This document shows, piece by piece, positions 34,572 to 43,359 of a stretch of 64,000 nt of DNA. The DNA lies in assembly GCF_004329815.1 (NCBI RefSeq), contig NZ_SJPE01000004.1, positions 66,926 to 130,925 on the forward strand. The letters are read 5' to 3'. The notes under the pieces were generated by a model that saw nothing but the letters and a program-made list of their open reading frames with translations, was not told the DNA's origin and did no database searches. The translations under genes were made by a program, and so were the position numbers. The first letter of the stretch is position 1. Each line of letters starts with the position of its first letter. This DNA comes from Flavobacterium silvisoli. Lineage in GTDB: Bacteria; Bacteroidota; Bacteroidia; Flavobacteriales; Flavobacteriaceae.

Positions 34572-37031
34572 ATGAAGCTAAAATACCTGTACTTATTATT
34601 ATTTTTTACCGTATGTTTTGGAAATGCTCAAATAATCAATTTCACCGACGCTAATTTTAAAACCAGGCTTTTATCGGCAACCACTTCCAATGGTATTGCC
34701 AAAAATCAAGCGGGTGCCAGTGTAGTTATTGACACCAATGGTGACAGCCAGATACAAGTTAGTGAAGCTTTGGTTATATACCAGTTAACAGCCAACGGTG
34801 CCAGTATCACTAGTATGGGTGGGATAGAATATTTCACCAATCTCCGAAAATTTGGCAGTAATGGAACCTCTATTACCAGTTTGAATATTAATACTCTAAC
34901 TAATTTGACCGACTTGTCAGTGACCTCTTCTCAATTGGCCAGTTTATCCATTAGCGGTTTATCTAATTTAGTCAATCTTAGTTGTAATGATAATAAGCTG
35001 ACAAGCATTAATTTGTCCGGATTATCAAGTTTAGTTTACTTTAAATGCAGCAACAATCTGCTTACGTCTCTAAATATCAATAATATGACGAGTTTAGTTA
35101 ATCTTTATTGTTATGAAAATCAATTGACAAGTCTTGACCTTTCAGGTATGCCTCTGTTAGATGAAGTGTATTCTTATTCAAATCAATTAACTTCTTTAAA
35201 CCTGGCCGGATGTTCAAGTCTCAAACGTCTTTATACATATTCCAATGTATTGACTGCTTTAGATGTAAGTAGCTGCCCAATTTTGTTTGAACTGCAATGT
35301 TACTCCAACAACCTTTCCACTCTGAATTTAAGCAATCATCAACAACTGGCTTGGGTAGATTGTAATACCAATTTACTCACCAGTATTAATGTGCAAGGTT
35401 GTATAAACATGACCGAATTGAAAGCAGACCACAATTTACTTACCACTCTTGACATCAGTGATACTAAAGTTGGTACTTTGTATGTCAACAATAATCAATT
35501 GACTAGTTTGTTTGTAAAAAATGGCACGTTTGAAACGTTGTTTTATATTATGAATAACCCTAATTTGAGTTATATCTGTTGCGATGAAAGCCAGTTAACG
35601 TCGGTTCAAAATGCGATAGTTACTTTTGGAATTCCATTTTGTACAGTTAATACCTATTGTTCTTTTACACCCGGAGGAAATTTGTATGGCACTCTACGAG
35701 GAAATGTTAGGATTGACTCGGATGAAAACGGTTGCGATGTGAATGACTATAACTATCCTTCCATGAAATTTAAAGTGGTTAGCGGTAGCACCACCGCTAA
35801 TTATTATGCTGATAATTCGGGTTTTTACCGTATTGCCCTCCCAAATGGAAGTTATACAGTTACTCCACAATTTGAAAATTCAAGTTATTATACGATTAGT
35901 CCTATCAATTTTGCGTTGACATTTCCTAATGTTGTTAATCCACAAATACAAGACTTTTGTGTGACTCCATCCGGAATCCATAATGATTTAGAAATAACCA
36001 TACTTCCGATTGGAAGAGCAAGACCGGGTTTCGATGCCTCATATAAAATTATTTATAAAAATAAAGGAAATCACATTCAAGATGGTTCTATTAATTTAAG
36101 TTTTGATGATACTACTCTCGATTTTGTAAACGCAACGCCTGCCATACAAAGCACTTCAGTAAATAATCTGAATTGGTCGTTTAGCAACTTACATCCCTTT
36201 GAAACCAGAGTTATTAATCTGACATTCAATTTAAATTCACCAGTAGAAATTCCACCTTTGTCTGCTGGGGGTACGTTGCATTATACAGCTACTATTGCAG
36301 GCGCTGTTGACGAAACTCCCAACGATAATATTTCCACTCTTAATCAAATAATTGTTAACTCTTTAGATCCTAATGATAAAACCTGTATTGAAGGAACAAC
36401 CATTACGCCAAGCATGGTAGGGGAGTATGTACATTATGTGATTCGTTTTGAAAACTCAGGAACGGCAAACGCTGAAAATATTGTGGTGAAAGATATGATT
36501 GATATCACTAAGTTTGATATGGATAGTTTAATTCCGTTAAGTGGCAGTGCTCCATTTGAAACCCGTGTAGCAAACACCAATAGGGTTGAATTTATCTTTG
36601 AAAATATCAACCTGCCGTTTGATGATGCCAATAATGACGGATACGTGGCGTTTAAAATCAAAACGAAACCAACTTTAGTAGTAGGAAGTACATTTGCTAA
36701 TTCAGCCAGCATCTTTTTTGATTATAATGCGCCTATTGTGACCAATACTTTTACAACTACTGTTCAGGCATTGGCTACTCAGGATTTTGATTTCAATACT
36801 TATTTTAGTGTGTATCCTGTACCGGCACAACAAATATTGAATTTGCAAACAAAGGAAATGATAGAAATAAAGTCAATAGAGATATACAATCTTTTAGGAC
36901 AAATGGTAATTGCAATACCCAATGCAGTTAGTATTTCAACTGTAGATGTTGCATACCTTAAAGCAGGTACTTATTTCATAAAAGTCAACACTAGCAAAGG
37001 AACGGCCAATACTAAGTTTGTCAAAGAGTAA
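34572..37031 (+). CDS. Leucine-rich-repeat surface/secreted protein with T9SS sorting domain
   Basis: Exported protein of 819 residues. Signal peptide about 1-20 (FFTVCFGNAQ). Residues 60-330 hold about a dozen 21-residue leucine-rich repeats of the form L-x-x-L-x-C-x-x-N-x-L-T-S-L (for example NLYCYENQLTSLDLSG). Then a Cys-containing link, an SdrD-B-like/carboxypeptidase-regulatory beta domain (about 375-460: GNVRIDSDENGCDV), DUF11-like repeats with SLDPNDKTCIEG and FDYNAPIVTNTF, and a C-terminal type A T9SS domain (about 745-819: VYPVPAQQILNL to FVKE). Cargo of the type IX system, probably an adhesin. Start MKLKYLYL chosen over the ATG 21 bases upstream. Confidence 0.9.
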   Translation: MKLKYLYLLLFFTVCFGNAQIINFTDANFKTRLLSATTSNGIAKNQAGASVVIDTNGDSQIQVSEALVIYQLTANGASITSMGGIEYFTNLRKFGSNGTSITSLNINTLTNLTDLSVTSSQLASLSISGLSNLVNLSCNDNKLTSINLSGLSSLVYFKCSNNLLTSLNINNMTSLVNLYCYENQLTSLDLSGMPLLDEVYSYSNQLTSLNLAGCSSLKRLYTYSNVLTALDVSSCPILFELQCYSNNLSTLNLSNHQQLAWVDCNTNLLTSINVQGCINMTELKADHNLLTTLDISDTKVGTLYVNNNQLTSLFVKNGTFETLFYIMNNPNLSYICCDESQLTSVQNAIVTFGIPFCTVNTYCSFTPGGNLYGTLRGNVRIDSDENGCDVNDYNYPSMKFKVVSGSTTANYYADNSGFYRIALPNGSYTVTPQFENSSYYTISPINFALTFPNVVNPQIQDFCVTPSGIHNDLEITILPIGRARPGFDASYKIIYKNKGNHIQDGSINLSFDDTTLDFVNATPAIQSTSVNNLNWSFSNLHPFETRVINLTFNLNSPVEIPPLSAGGTLHYTATIAGAVDETPNDNISTLNQIIVNSLDPNDKTCIEGTTITPSMVGEYVHYVIRFENSGTANAENIVVKDMIDITKFDMDSLIPLSGSAPFETRVANTNRVEFIFENINLPFDDANNDGYVAFKIKTKPTLVVGSTFANSASIFFDYNAPIVTNTFTTTVQALATQDFDFNTYFSVYPVPAQQILNLQTKEMIEIKSIEIYNLLGQMVIAIPNAVSISTVDVAYLKAGTYFIKVNTSKGTANTKFVKE

Positions 37032-37079
37032 TAACTAAATATTAATTGCGATTAGTATAATTTTCCCAAAATAATAACG

Positions 37080-37104
37080 AAAAGCCCCTAAATCGAGGGG
37101 CTTT
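37080..37104 (+). terminator. Terminator of the LRR/T9SS gene
   Basis: AAAGCCCCT / AGGGGCTTT stem with six-base loop followed by T residues. Confidence 0.92.
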
Positions 37105-37167
37105 TTTTGTATAGCTTTTACCAAAGTCAAACTTAAACTTTAGAGTGTTATAGAGTTACTTCAAGTG

Positions 37168-37182
37168 TCCGCCTCAGGCGGA
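37168..37182. repeat. GC-rich hairpin unit in an AT-rich spacer
   Basis: TCCGCC-TCA-GGCGGA, a perfect 6-bp stem with a 3-base loop, without a T run on either side. It lies between the convergent LRR and acetyltransferase genes and looks like a REP-type unit rather than a terminator. No second copy was found in this window. Confidence 0.35.
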
Positions 37183-37205
37183 TGTATCGAGAAGCCTAAG
37201 ATTTA

Positions 37206-37751
37206 CTATCGTTTTAGAGCATTCCACTCTCGTTGCAGCATGGCGTATTGGAATTCGCTGCCCCATTTTCCTTTAAAAAAGATATTTTCAATAAAATGGC
37301 CTTCATGTCTGAAACCGATGCTCTTTAACAAGGCTATGGAAGCGTCATTTTCGGCATCTACAATTTCAACAACCCTGTGAAGATTCTCTTGGTCAAATAG
37401 GAATTTCAGTAATCCCAGTAAAGTTTCTTTGGCATAGCCCTTTTTTTGTTCTAAATGCGATATGGTTATGCCTATTTCGCCTATGCGTGGGTCGTAGGAA
37501 TCTAATTTTACGGCACAGTCACCTATAAGCTCGTTTGTAGTTTTGTTGGCTATGGCGAACTGTACCCATTCTCCGGGTTTGCCATACGATTTTTCGGCAT
37601 TGTCATTGATAAATGCGGTGCATTCCTCTAAAGTCATTACGTCAAATCCCTGGTATTGGGTTACTTCTTGGTTGGAACGATAAACATGAAAATTGTGAGC
37701 ATCGGTTACTACCAATGGCCTTATGAGGAGTCTTTCGGTTTGTATATTCAT
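37206..37751 (-). CDS. GNAT family N-acetyltransferase (RimJ/RimL-like)
   Basis: Acetyltransferase of 181 residues in the ribosomal-protein/aminoglycoside subgroup. It begins NIQTERLLIRPLVVTDAHNF, the RimJ/L-type N-terminus; the acetyl-CoA motif region is LEQKKGYAKETLLGLLKFLF, and VVEIVDAENDASIALLKSIGF is the typical C-terminal block. The substrate is unknown. I prefer the ATG at 37751 as it gives the family N-terminus; the ATGs at 37775 and 37796 are possible. It stands alone on the minus strand. Confidence 0.86.
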   Translation of the reverse strand: MNIQTERLLIRPLVVTDAHNFHVYRSNQEVTQYQGFDVMTLEECTAFINDNAEKSYGKPGEWVQFAIANKTTNELIGDCAVKLDSYDPRIGEIGITISHLEQKKGYAKETLLGLLKFLFDQENLHRVVEIVDAENDASIALLKSIGFRHEGHFIENIFFKGKWGSEFQYAMLQREWNALKR

Positions 37752-37842
37752 TGTTGTTTTTGAATTTATGTTCATTGCATTTACAGGCAAAAACACTTGA
37801 ATTTATGATTAGAAATATTGTTTTTTAATAAATCAATCGTAA

Positions 37843-38853
37843 TTACTTTTTGACAAAGCTAATCTTCATCGCTTCTTTTACCAAATCTTCAAAAGTTTGC
37901 AGCTCTTTAGCACCGGGCAGTAGTCCTATTAAGCAATGTATTTGTCCGGGAAAACAATGTTCCCAAACCGGCACTCCGGCACTTTTTAATTGAGCGGCGT
38001 ATAAAGCACCGTCATCTCTGAGTGGATCAAATTCGGCCGTGATGATTACCGCTGGAGGCAGTCCTTTTAAATCTTTGGTCAGTATGGGAGAAACTTCGGG
38101 ATTGTCATATTGCCCGGGAGCGTATTGTTCTAACGCAAAATAACACGCTGCTTTAGTTTGAAAATAGCCCACAGCATTTTCTTGGTAAGAAATCGAAGTT
38201 TCCATATTTTTCGGACTCAAATCAACCGGGAGTCCGTTCATGACTTGTAATTTTATTTTACGGCTGATGCCTTCCTTTTTTGCTTTTTGCGCCATAACCG
38301 CCACTAAATTGGCACCGGCACTGGTTCCTTCTAAAACAATTTTATCTATATCTCCGCCAAATTCATTTCCATGTTCACTAATCCATTTAAAAGCCGAATA
38401 ACTGTCATTCAGTGCTGCCGGAAATCGGTGTTCGGGGGCAACACGGTAATCAACTGCAAATACAACGGCTTCCAAGTTCTTTGATTCCAACCACAGCGGT
38501 TGCTCTAAACAAGGTAACAAAGGAGAGATAAAGCCGCCTCCGTGGTAATTTATGATGATAGGCAAATGCTTGCCGTGGGTAGCATTAAACACCAAAACCG
38601 GAATGCTGTCGACAGTTATTTTGATGCGCTGTACATCGGCAACAGGGTAGGGCATGGCCGGAGGGCCGGCATACTTTAGCTGTTCTATTGGTATTTGTCG
38701 GAGTTGTTCCAGCGTTAAATCTTTGTACCCAATCATGTTCAGAAAATAGGCAATATCCGGTGCTAAATTTCGGGTACCGCAAGTCTGGGCTGTTGAATTT
38801 TCAGGACTGATCTGTACTAAACAAAGCATGAGTAAGAATAGTGTTTTTTTCAT
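37843..38853 (-). CDS. Exported alpha/beta hydrolase (HSL-type esterase)
   Basis: Hormone-sensitive-lipase-like carboxylesterase of 336 residues with a signal peptide of about 22 residues. Oxyanion-hole motif: IINYHGGGFISP. Nucleophile elbow: LEGTSAGANLVAVMA (G-x-S-x-G with Ser). Asp in AEFDPLRDDG and His in CFPGQIHCLIGL complete the triad. It likely cleaves short-chain esters in the periplasm. It lies 49 bases after the alginate-export-type porin gene on the same strand, so possibly one operon. Confidence 0.9.
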   Translation of the reverse strand: MKKTLFLLMLCLVQISPENSTAQTCGTRNLAPDIAYFLNMIGYKDLTLEQLRQIPIEQLKYAGPPAMPYPVADVQRIKITVDSIPVLVFNATHGKHLPIIINYHGGGFISPLLPCLEQPLWLESKNLEAVVFAVDYRVAPEHRFPAALNDSYSAFKWISEHGNEFGGDIDKIVLEGTSAGANLVAVMAQKAKKEGISRKIKLQVMNGLPVDLSPKNMETSISYQENAVGYFQTKAACYFALEQYAPGQYDNPEVSPILTKDLKGLPPAVIITAEFDPLRDDGALYAAQLKSAGVPVWEHCFPGQIHCLIGLLPGAKELQTFEDLVKEAMKISFVKK

Positions 38854-38902
38854 CTTCAGAAGGTTGGGTTAAGACTCAAACAGAATCATAACAAAGGTAC
38901 TC

Positions 38903-40285
38903 TTAAAATTTGTAAGTTGATTTAAACGATAAGTAAAGAAGATTATCTCCGTTTCCTGTGGCTTTAGGATAGCTACCCGCTTTGAAATAGGAAGCGTCAA
39001 AGGCAAAAGAAAGATTTTTGTTTTGTTGATAATTGGTTTCCAATACATAGAGTTGTCCTAACGTTTTTTTATTGGATTCAAAAAGGGCATTTGGTTTAGG
39101 TCGGTTTTGTACCATTCCCGGCGAGTAGGTACCATCCTGATTACTGTTTCGCGACAGGAAAAACACTTGGGCCAATACATTGAATTTTGCTGACGGATTT
39201 ATTTTAATGTAAGGATTTAAACTCAGCATATTGGTTGCTCCGATAGGAGCTGCCAGTCCGTATGCCGGTTTAGCATACAATAAGTTATAGGTATTCAGTT
39301 TTTTATCATTCGGGTTTTTATCTCCCGAAGCCAGATTCGCCGCAAACCCAACGATTCCTTTTTTGGAAGGGATTAGGGTAACATTTATATCTGCCAAAAC
39401 GTTATAGGCATCTATAGTCAGGTCCTTAAATTTACCGGTTTGATAAGCGCCTTCCAATTCAAAGTTTATAGTTTTCAGGTTTGAAAAGAGTCGAATGCCA
39501 CAAGTTTCACGGTTTTCATATCCTGTTTGATAATTATACTGTCGGTCTCTCGATTGAAAATTGACCAGAAAATAATCCAATCCTAATTTTTTAGCCGCAT
39601 AAAACTGAGTGCCGTAAATTCCCACCAAGCCATCGTGCATGCTTTCGTCATCAAAAACATACTGTTTTGAAATGACTTTGGAAACGGCAAAAAAATCAAG
39701 AGAACCGTTTTTAAACTGTCGTTTTACAACCAATCCGTCGAAAGCCAGGCGGGTATTAGGACCTTCTCTGAAAGTGATTAAGCGATGATTGCCGTAAAAC
39801 ACTTCCTGATGTCCCAAGCGGAATTTCCAGTTTTGAAGTTTCAACTCTCCAAAAGCCTGATGAAGACTCAGTTGATTCTCATCCAGTTCAGGAACTATGG
39901 GATTTTCATTAAAAAATCGGGCAGTATTACTCAACTGTATAAAAAATCGAAAGTGATTTCCCAGTTCTATATCGGCATGAGCCATTAGTCGGTGCCAAAG
40001 TTGATGCGCATTTTTGCTGGTGTAAGTAGGAGGAACGTCGCCAAAATTCAGATTGTTGTATACCTGAAATTGTTCGCGTAGCTCACCGCCAAAAGAGATA
40101 TAGTTGTTTTTTCCTAATGGAATGTACTTCAATTGCTCCAGTCCTTTTTTTAAGGTGTCATTTTTTAAGACAGTGAAGTTATCGTCATAACGTTCCCAAC
40201 TGATTTTGTTTTGGGCATTTAAAGTTGAAAAGACGATACTTACCAACCATACTATGAGGTGAATAGGTTTTGTTAGTTTGTTCAT
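38903..40285 (-). CDS. Alginate export family outer-membrane protein
   Basis: Beta-barrel outer-membrane protein of 460 residues, AlgE-type (PF13372). A signal peptide at the N-terminus (FSTLNAQ) is followed by NNYISFGGELREQFQVYNNL and repeated amphipathic strands ending with YLSFKSTYKF, whose C-terminal Phe suits BAM insertion. It probably forms a pore for a small solute or polysaccharide. I start at MNKLTKPIHLIVWL (40285); the 40339 start adds a Leu-rich stretch that comes from a hexamer repeat in the spacer. The esterase gene follows. Confidence 0.85.
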   Translation of the reverse strand: MNKLTKPIHLIVWLVSIVFSTLNAQNKISWERYDDNFTVLKNDTLKKGLEQLKYIPLGKNNYISFGGELREQFQVYNNLNFGDVPPTYTSKNAHQLWHRLMAHADIELGNHFRFFIQLSNTARFFNENPIVPELDENQLSLHQAFGELKLQNWKFRLGHQEVFYGNHRLITFREGPNTRLAFDGLVVKRQFKNGSLDFFAVSKVISKQYVFDDESMHDGLVGIYGTQFYAAKKLGLDYFLVNFQSRDRQYNYQTGYENRETCGIRLFSNLKTINFELEGAYQTGKFKDLTIDAYNVLADINVTLIPSKKGIVGFAANLASGDKNPNDKKLNTYNLLYAKPAYGLAAPIGATNMLSLNPYIKINPSAKFNVLAQVFFLSRNSNQDGTYSPGMVQNRPKPNALFESNKKTLGQLYVLETNYQQNKNLSFAFDASYFKAGSYPKATGNGDNLLYLSFKSTYKF

Positions 40286-40332
40286 AAATGATGATTTTGT
40301 TGATGATTGAAACTGTAACAGTAACAGTAACA

Positions 40333-40368
40333 GAACCACAAGTCACCGTTAATGATGACCTGTGGTTG
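40333..40368. terminator. Hairpin between the porin and SDR genes
   Basis: AACCACA (40334-40340) pairs with TGTGGTT (40361-40367), extended by AGTCA/TGACC with one mismatch. On the minus strand, downstream of the SDR gene, the T run is poor, so it is only a possible terminator. Confidence 0.4.
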
Positions 40369-40375
40369 TTTTTGA

Positions 40376-40969
40376 TTAAGGTTTAATCACGTGTCCGGTT
40401 ACTTTACCAAACACACTTTTGCGGAACATGTATTCCAGTTGTTTCATGGTTGTTGGAATCTCACCCGGGAAATAAGGGAAGTATTGGGGAGAATCTTCAA
40501 TTACTGTTGGACTTACCGCATTAATTCGGATTCCGTTTTCCAATTCAATTGCCGCTGCACGAACAAAGCCTTCTACAGCACCGTTAGCTGCAGAGGCATT
40601 GGCAAAGTTTACTTGAGGTTCATGAGTTAAAGCTCCGGTTATCAATGTAAAAGAGCCTTTCGGATTGATGTATTTCTGACCAATCAATACCAAATTGATT
40701 TGCCCCATCATTTTGCCTTCAACGCCTTGTCTGAAAGTAGTGTCGTTCAGTTTACTCCAAGGTCCTACAAATGTTGGCCCGGCAGTAGAGATTAAGGCAT
40801 CAAACGAGCCTATTTGTTCAAACATTTTTTCTATAGATGCCGTTGAAGTAATATCCGCTTCAATATCGCCTCCTTTTGAAGCTACTTTGATGATTTCATG
40901 CTCTTTTTCTAAAGCTTTTACTAAGTGTGTTCCCATGGTACCGGTGGCACCTACAATGATAATTTTCAT
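40376..40969 (-). CDS. Short-chain dehydrogenase-like protein lacking Tyr and Lys of the active site
   Basis: SDR fold of 197 residues. NAD(P) loop: IIVGATGTMGTHLV. Mid block: ALISTAGPTFVG. At the YxxxK position the sequence reads ANASAANGAVEGF, so both Tyr and Lys are replaced; the INAVSPTVIEDSPQYF end is kept. Such SDR-like proteins are annotated 'short chain dehydrogenase'. Activity is doubtful without Tyr/Lys, though the lineage often keeps this form. Its promoter carries an AGGAC direct repeat shared with the neighbouring oxidoreductase operon, which points to control by the AraC regulator at 42436. Confidence 0.82.
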   Translation of the reverse strand: MKIIIVGATGTMGTHLVKALEKEHEIIKVASKGGDIEADITSTASIEKMFEQIGSFDALISTAGPTFVGPWSKLNDTTFRQGVEGKMMGQINLVLIGQKYINPKGSFTLITGALTHEPQVNFANASAANGAVEGFVRAAAIELENGIRINAVSPTVIEDSPQYFPYFPGEIPTTMKQLEYMFRKSVFGKVTGHVIKP

Positions 40970-41010
40970 ATGTTTAAATGTTAAAGTGTTAAGTGTTTAT
41001 TTTTCTTTGA

Positions 41011-41067
41011 CAAAGGTATTTTGGCATGATGTGCCAGCAACAGGACAAAAATGAAGTTGGATAGGAC
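41011..41067 (-). promoter_or_regulatory. SDR promoter with AGGAC direct repeat (site A)
   Basis: Minus-strand -7 box TACCTTTG (plus 41011-41018) with a TTG about 19 bases upstream. Just upstream are two AGGAC half-sites at 41042-41046 and 41063-41067, 21 bases apart, in a 27-base block that matches site B at 42410 in 24 positions. The distance from -7 box to block is the same at both sites (23 bases). Direct repeats of two helical turns suit an AraC-type activator. Confidence 0.65.
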
Positions 41068-41107
41068 TGATGTAAAGTAATGTGTTACTAATCAGTTTGC
41101 GGTGTTT

Positions 41108-42121
41108 TTAAAATTGTTCCAAAATCAGTTTTTTGCTTGCGGACATACCGGCAGCAGTTCCTGTGGCTACTGCATTGGCTACGGTTCGCATTCGAGTAGT
41201 GTTGTCACCACTGGCATAAACACCGACCACGGAAGTTTCCTGAGCGGCATTTACTTTTATATAGCCATCCTCTGTTAGTTCACAGCCCAAGGACTCAGGA
41301 ATGGGGCAGTGTTGTACAAAAGGTCGGGGTGCATACAAAGCCGTCAAGGGGGCTTGTGTGCCATCAGTGAAAACGATTTGCTCCATATGACCTTTTACGT
41401 GGTTCAGTTTAAGAATTTCGGTTTCAACAATACCAATGTGATGCGCTTTAAGTTTAGCCTGTTGCTCGTCAGTCAGAGTCGATTTACCATTGGTGTACAG
41501 CGTCAAATCCGATGTCCAGTTGGCAATCATTTTGGCCCATTCAAATCCAAATTCGCCATTGCCCAAAATTCCGGTTTTAGTATGTCTTACTTCATACCCA
41601 TGGCAGTAAGGGCAGTGAATAGCCGAGATTCCCCAGCAATCGGCAAAACCTTCAATGTTGGGCATATTGTCTTTGATTCCGGTGGCGAAGATTAATTGTA
41701 GTGCTTCAAATGTTTCACCGGTTTCCAATGTGATTTCAAACCCTTTTTTGGTTTTCTTTCCTTGTATGGCAAGACCGTTGACTAATTTTACAGTTGGATA
41801 CTGCAATACTTGTTGTCTTCCCAGAGCAGCAATCTCGCTTGGTTTTTTTCCATCTTGGGTTAAAAAGTTATGAGAGAAAGAGGTCTGTGCATTACAGGGT
41901 TTGCCACTGTCAATAACGATGACTTGTTTTAAAGCTCTCCCCAACGCCATAGCTGCGGCCAGTCCGGAATAACTGCCTCCGATGACAATGGTATCCATTA
42001 GTTTTGTTGTGTTCATATCAGTGCCGTTTAAAGTTGTTTGAAAAGGGATGGGTAAAGCAAATGCGGTCAAGGCCAAGCCACTTTTTTTGATGAATTGACG
42101 TCTTGAGGAGGGAGAATTCAT
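41108..42121 (-). CDS. Exported thioredoxin-reductase-like FAD oxidoreductase (Tat signal)
   Basis: NAD(P)/FAD-dependent oxidoreductase of 337 residues. N-terminal Tat-type signal SSRRQFIKKSGLALTAFALP, then the FAD loop TIVIGGSYSGLAAAMALGRAL (with D-x-G-x-P after), the disulfide motif CPYC in AIHCPYCHGYEVR, a second dinucleotide domain (GILGNGEFGFEWAK) and VVGVYASGDNT at the end. The CPYC gives thioredoxin-reductase-like chemistry. The ATG at 42121 is chosen because it yields the twin-arginine signal; the 42199 start overlaps the upstream gene. It overlaps the 76-residue gene by four bases. Confidence 0.88.
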   Translation of the reverse strand: MNSPSSRRQFIKKSGLALTAFALPIPFQTTLNGTDMNTTKLMDTIVIGGSYSGLAAAMALGRALKQVIVIDSGKPCNAQTSFSHNFLTQDGKKPSEIAALGRQQVLQYPTVKLVNGLAIQGKKTKKGFEITLETGETFEALQLIFATGIKDNMPNIEGFADCWGISAIHCPYCHGYEVRHTKTGILGNGEFGFEWAKMIANWTSDLTLYTNGKSTLTDEQQAKLKAHHIGIVETEILKLNHVKGHMEQIVFTDGTQAPLTALYAPRPFVQHCPIPESLGCELTEDGYIKVNAAQETSVVGVYASGDNTTRMRTVANAVATGTAAGMSASKKLILEQF

Positions 42122-42348
42122 CGCTGTTGGTTTTCGCGTTTTGAACTTATCTGACGAAGTACAAAATCGATAAAAGGGACTCCGATAAATACAATCCAAG
42201 GCACCAAAGTAATGGTAAGGAGAAAGGTGCGTTGATATAAGGGTATTGTTGCCAAGGCTTTACCGAACAGAAATAAAAATAGAGTAATCGACGGATAAAT
42301 GGCCAACCAGATTTTTAGGGAAGCCATAAGTTTCATTTTTGTTTTCAT
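42118..42348 (-). CDS. Small membrane protein, 76 residues
   Basis: Hydrophobic protein with two predicted helices (about 8-28 and 38-60) and a basic, polar C-terminus (RQISSKRENQQR). Not recognised. It is translated just before, and overlaps by four bases, the thioredoxin-reductase-like gene, so it is likely part of the same unit. The start MKTKMKLMASL (42348) is preferred, since the promoter box lies at 42379-42386 within the longer frame. Confidence 0.72.
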   Translation of the reverse strand: MKTKMKLMASLKIWLAIYPSITLFLFLFGKALATIPLYQRTFLLTITLVPWIVFIGVPFIDFVLRQISSKRENQQR

Positions 42349-42374
42349 AATGTTTGCTGTTGAAATAATTTTAC

Positions 42375-42435
42375 AGGACAAAATTACTTCGGCACCGGCC
42401 CCCGTGAATAGGACAAAAATGAAGAGGAATAGGAC
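42375..42435 (-). promoter_or_regulatory. Promoter of the oxidoreductase operon with AGGAC direct repeat (site B)
   Basis: Minus-strand -7 box TAATTTTG (plus 42379-42386). Upstream block with AGGAC at 42410-42414 and 42431-42435, spaced 21 bases, sharing AGGACAAAAATGAAG and the end TAGGACT with site A. The outer half-site touches the stop codon of the AraC gene (42436). A further AGGAC occurs at 42375-42379. Confidence 0.65.
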
Positions 42436-43302
42436 TTATTTGGAGTTTTGCCTGAAAGCTTCGGGAGATGACCCCATGTGTTTTTTAAAAAAGCGAATGA
42501 AGTAAGAGGCATCTTCATATCCCAAATGATAAGCAATCTGGCTTACCTGATTGGAAGTAGCTAATAATTGTCGCTTGGCTTCCAAAAGAATGTACTCAGT
42601 GATGATTTCGGAAGGTGTTTTGTTCAACAGTGTTTTGGTGATAGCACTCAGCTGGTAGGAGGACAGATGAAGCAGTTCGGTATACTGAGCAACTTGTTTG
42701 TGTGTGGTGTAGTGCGATTCTATTAGTGCCAAAAAGGCTTCCAGTTTTTCTTGTGCATACGGGGCACCGGTTACTGTTGGTGTCGTTTTATCCTGACGTT
42801 GACGAAGCAATTCGATGAGTAATATACTCAGGTTAGCCTTCAATACTTCCTGATAGCCTTTTACTTTTTCCTTGTATTCTTTTAGGGATTCAGCCAATAA
42901 GGAAGCTATTTTTATAAAGCCCGTATCTTCAAACGGATAAAAAGAAAACTGGATTAGTTTGGTCAAATGATTTTGAGAAGCACTGTTGTGTGAGTATAAA
43001 AAATCGGTTTTAAACTGAAGCAAATAGCCTGTACTTCCGGCCTTTAACTGAAGCTGATGTACCTGACCCGGCCGCAGTAAAAAGAGGCAATGATTTTTTA
43101 TTTCATAAGAGATGAAATCAATCTCATGCGTTCCGGCTCCTTTTTCGAGAACCAGCAATAAGTAAAAATCATGTCGGTGCAATTCTTCATTAAGGTCTTT
43201 ACCCAAAAGCAATTCCTCTACAGCTCTTATGCTGAAACGGTCCGAAAGTTGGGGTTCCTTAGGAGCATCCGGAAATTGTCGTATCGGAATGTTTTCCATC
43301 AT
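42436..43302 (-). CDS. AraC family transcriptional regulator
   Basis: 288-residue regulator with an N-terminal cupin-like sensor (about 25-110: DFYLLLVLEKGAGTHEIDFI, HCLFLLRPGQVHQLQL) and a C-terminal double helix-turn-helix (about 185-288) ending DASYFIRFFKKHMGSSPEAFRQ. The ligand is unknown. Downstream on the same strand lie two promoters bearing near-identical AGGAC direct repeats, so it likely activates the small-membrane-protein/oxidoreductase operon and the SDR gene. It is divergent from mgtA. A minus-strand TATCTTTG (plus 43329-43336) may be its -7 box. Confidence 0.9.
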   Translation of the reverse strand: MMENIPIRQFPDAPKEPQLSDRFSIRAVEELLLGKDLNEELHRHDFYLLLVLEKGAGTHEIDFISYEIKNHCLFLLRPGQVHQLQLKAGSTGYLLQFKTDFLYSHNSASQNHLTKLIQFSFYPFEDTGFIKIASLLAESLKEYKEKVKGYQEVLKANLSILLIELLRQRQDKTTPTVTGAPYAQEKLEAFLALIESHYTTHKQVAQYTELLHLSSYQLSAITKTLLNKTPSEIITEYILLEAKRQLLATSNQVSQIAYHLGYEDASYFIRFFKKHMGSSPEAFRQNSK

Positions 43303-43359
43303 TCAGTTTTTAGTCTCTCAGAATTGTTCAAAGATACTACTTGTTAGGCAATGAAAATA

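Noticed and set aside
40315..40332. (GTAACA)x3 short tandem repeat before the porin gene
   Set aside because: Only three units of six bases; it explains the Leu-rich extension of the longer porin ORF but has no visible function and is too short to call an array.
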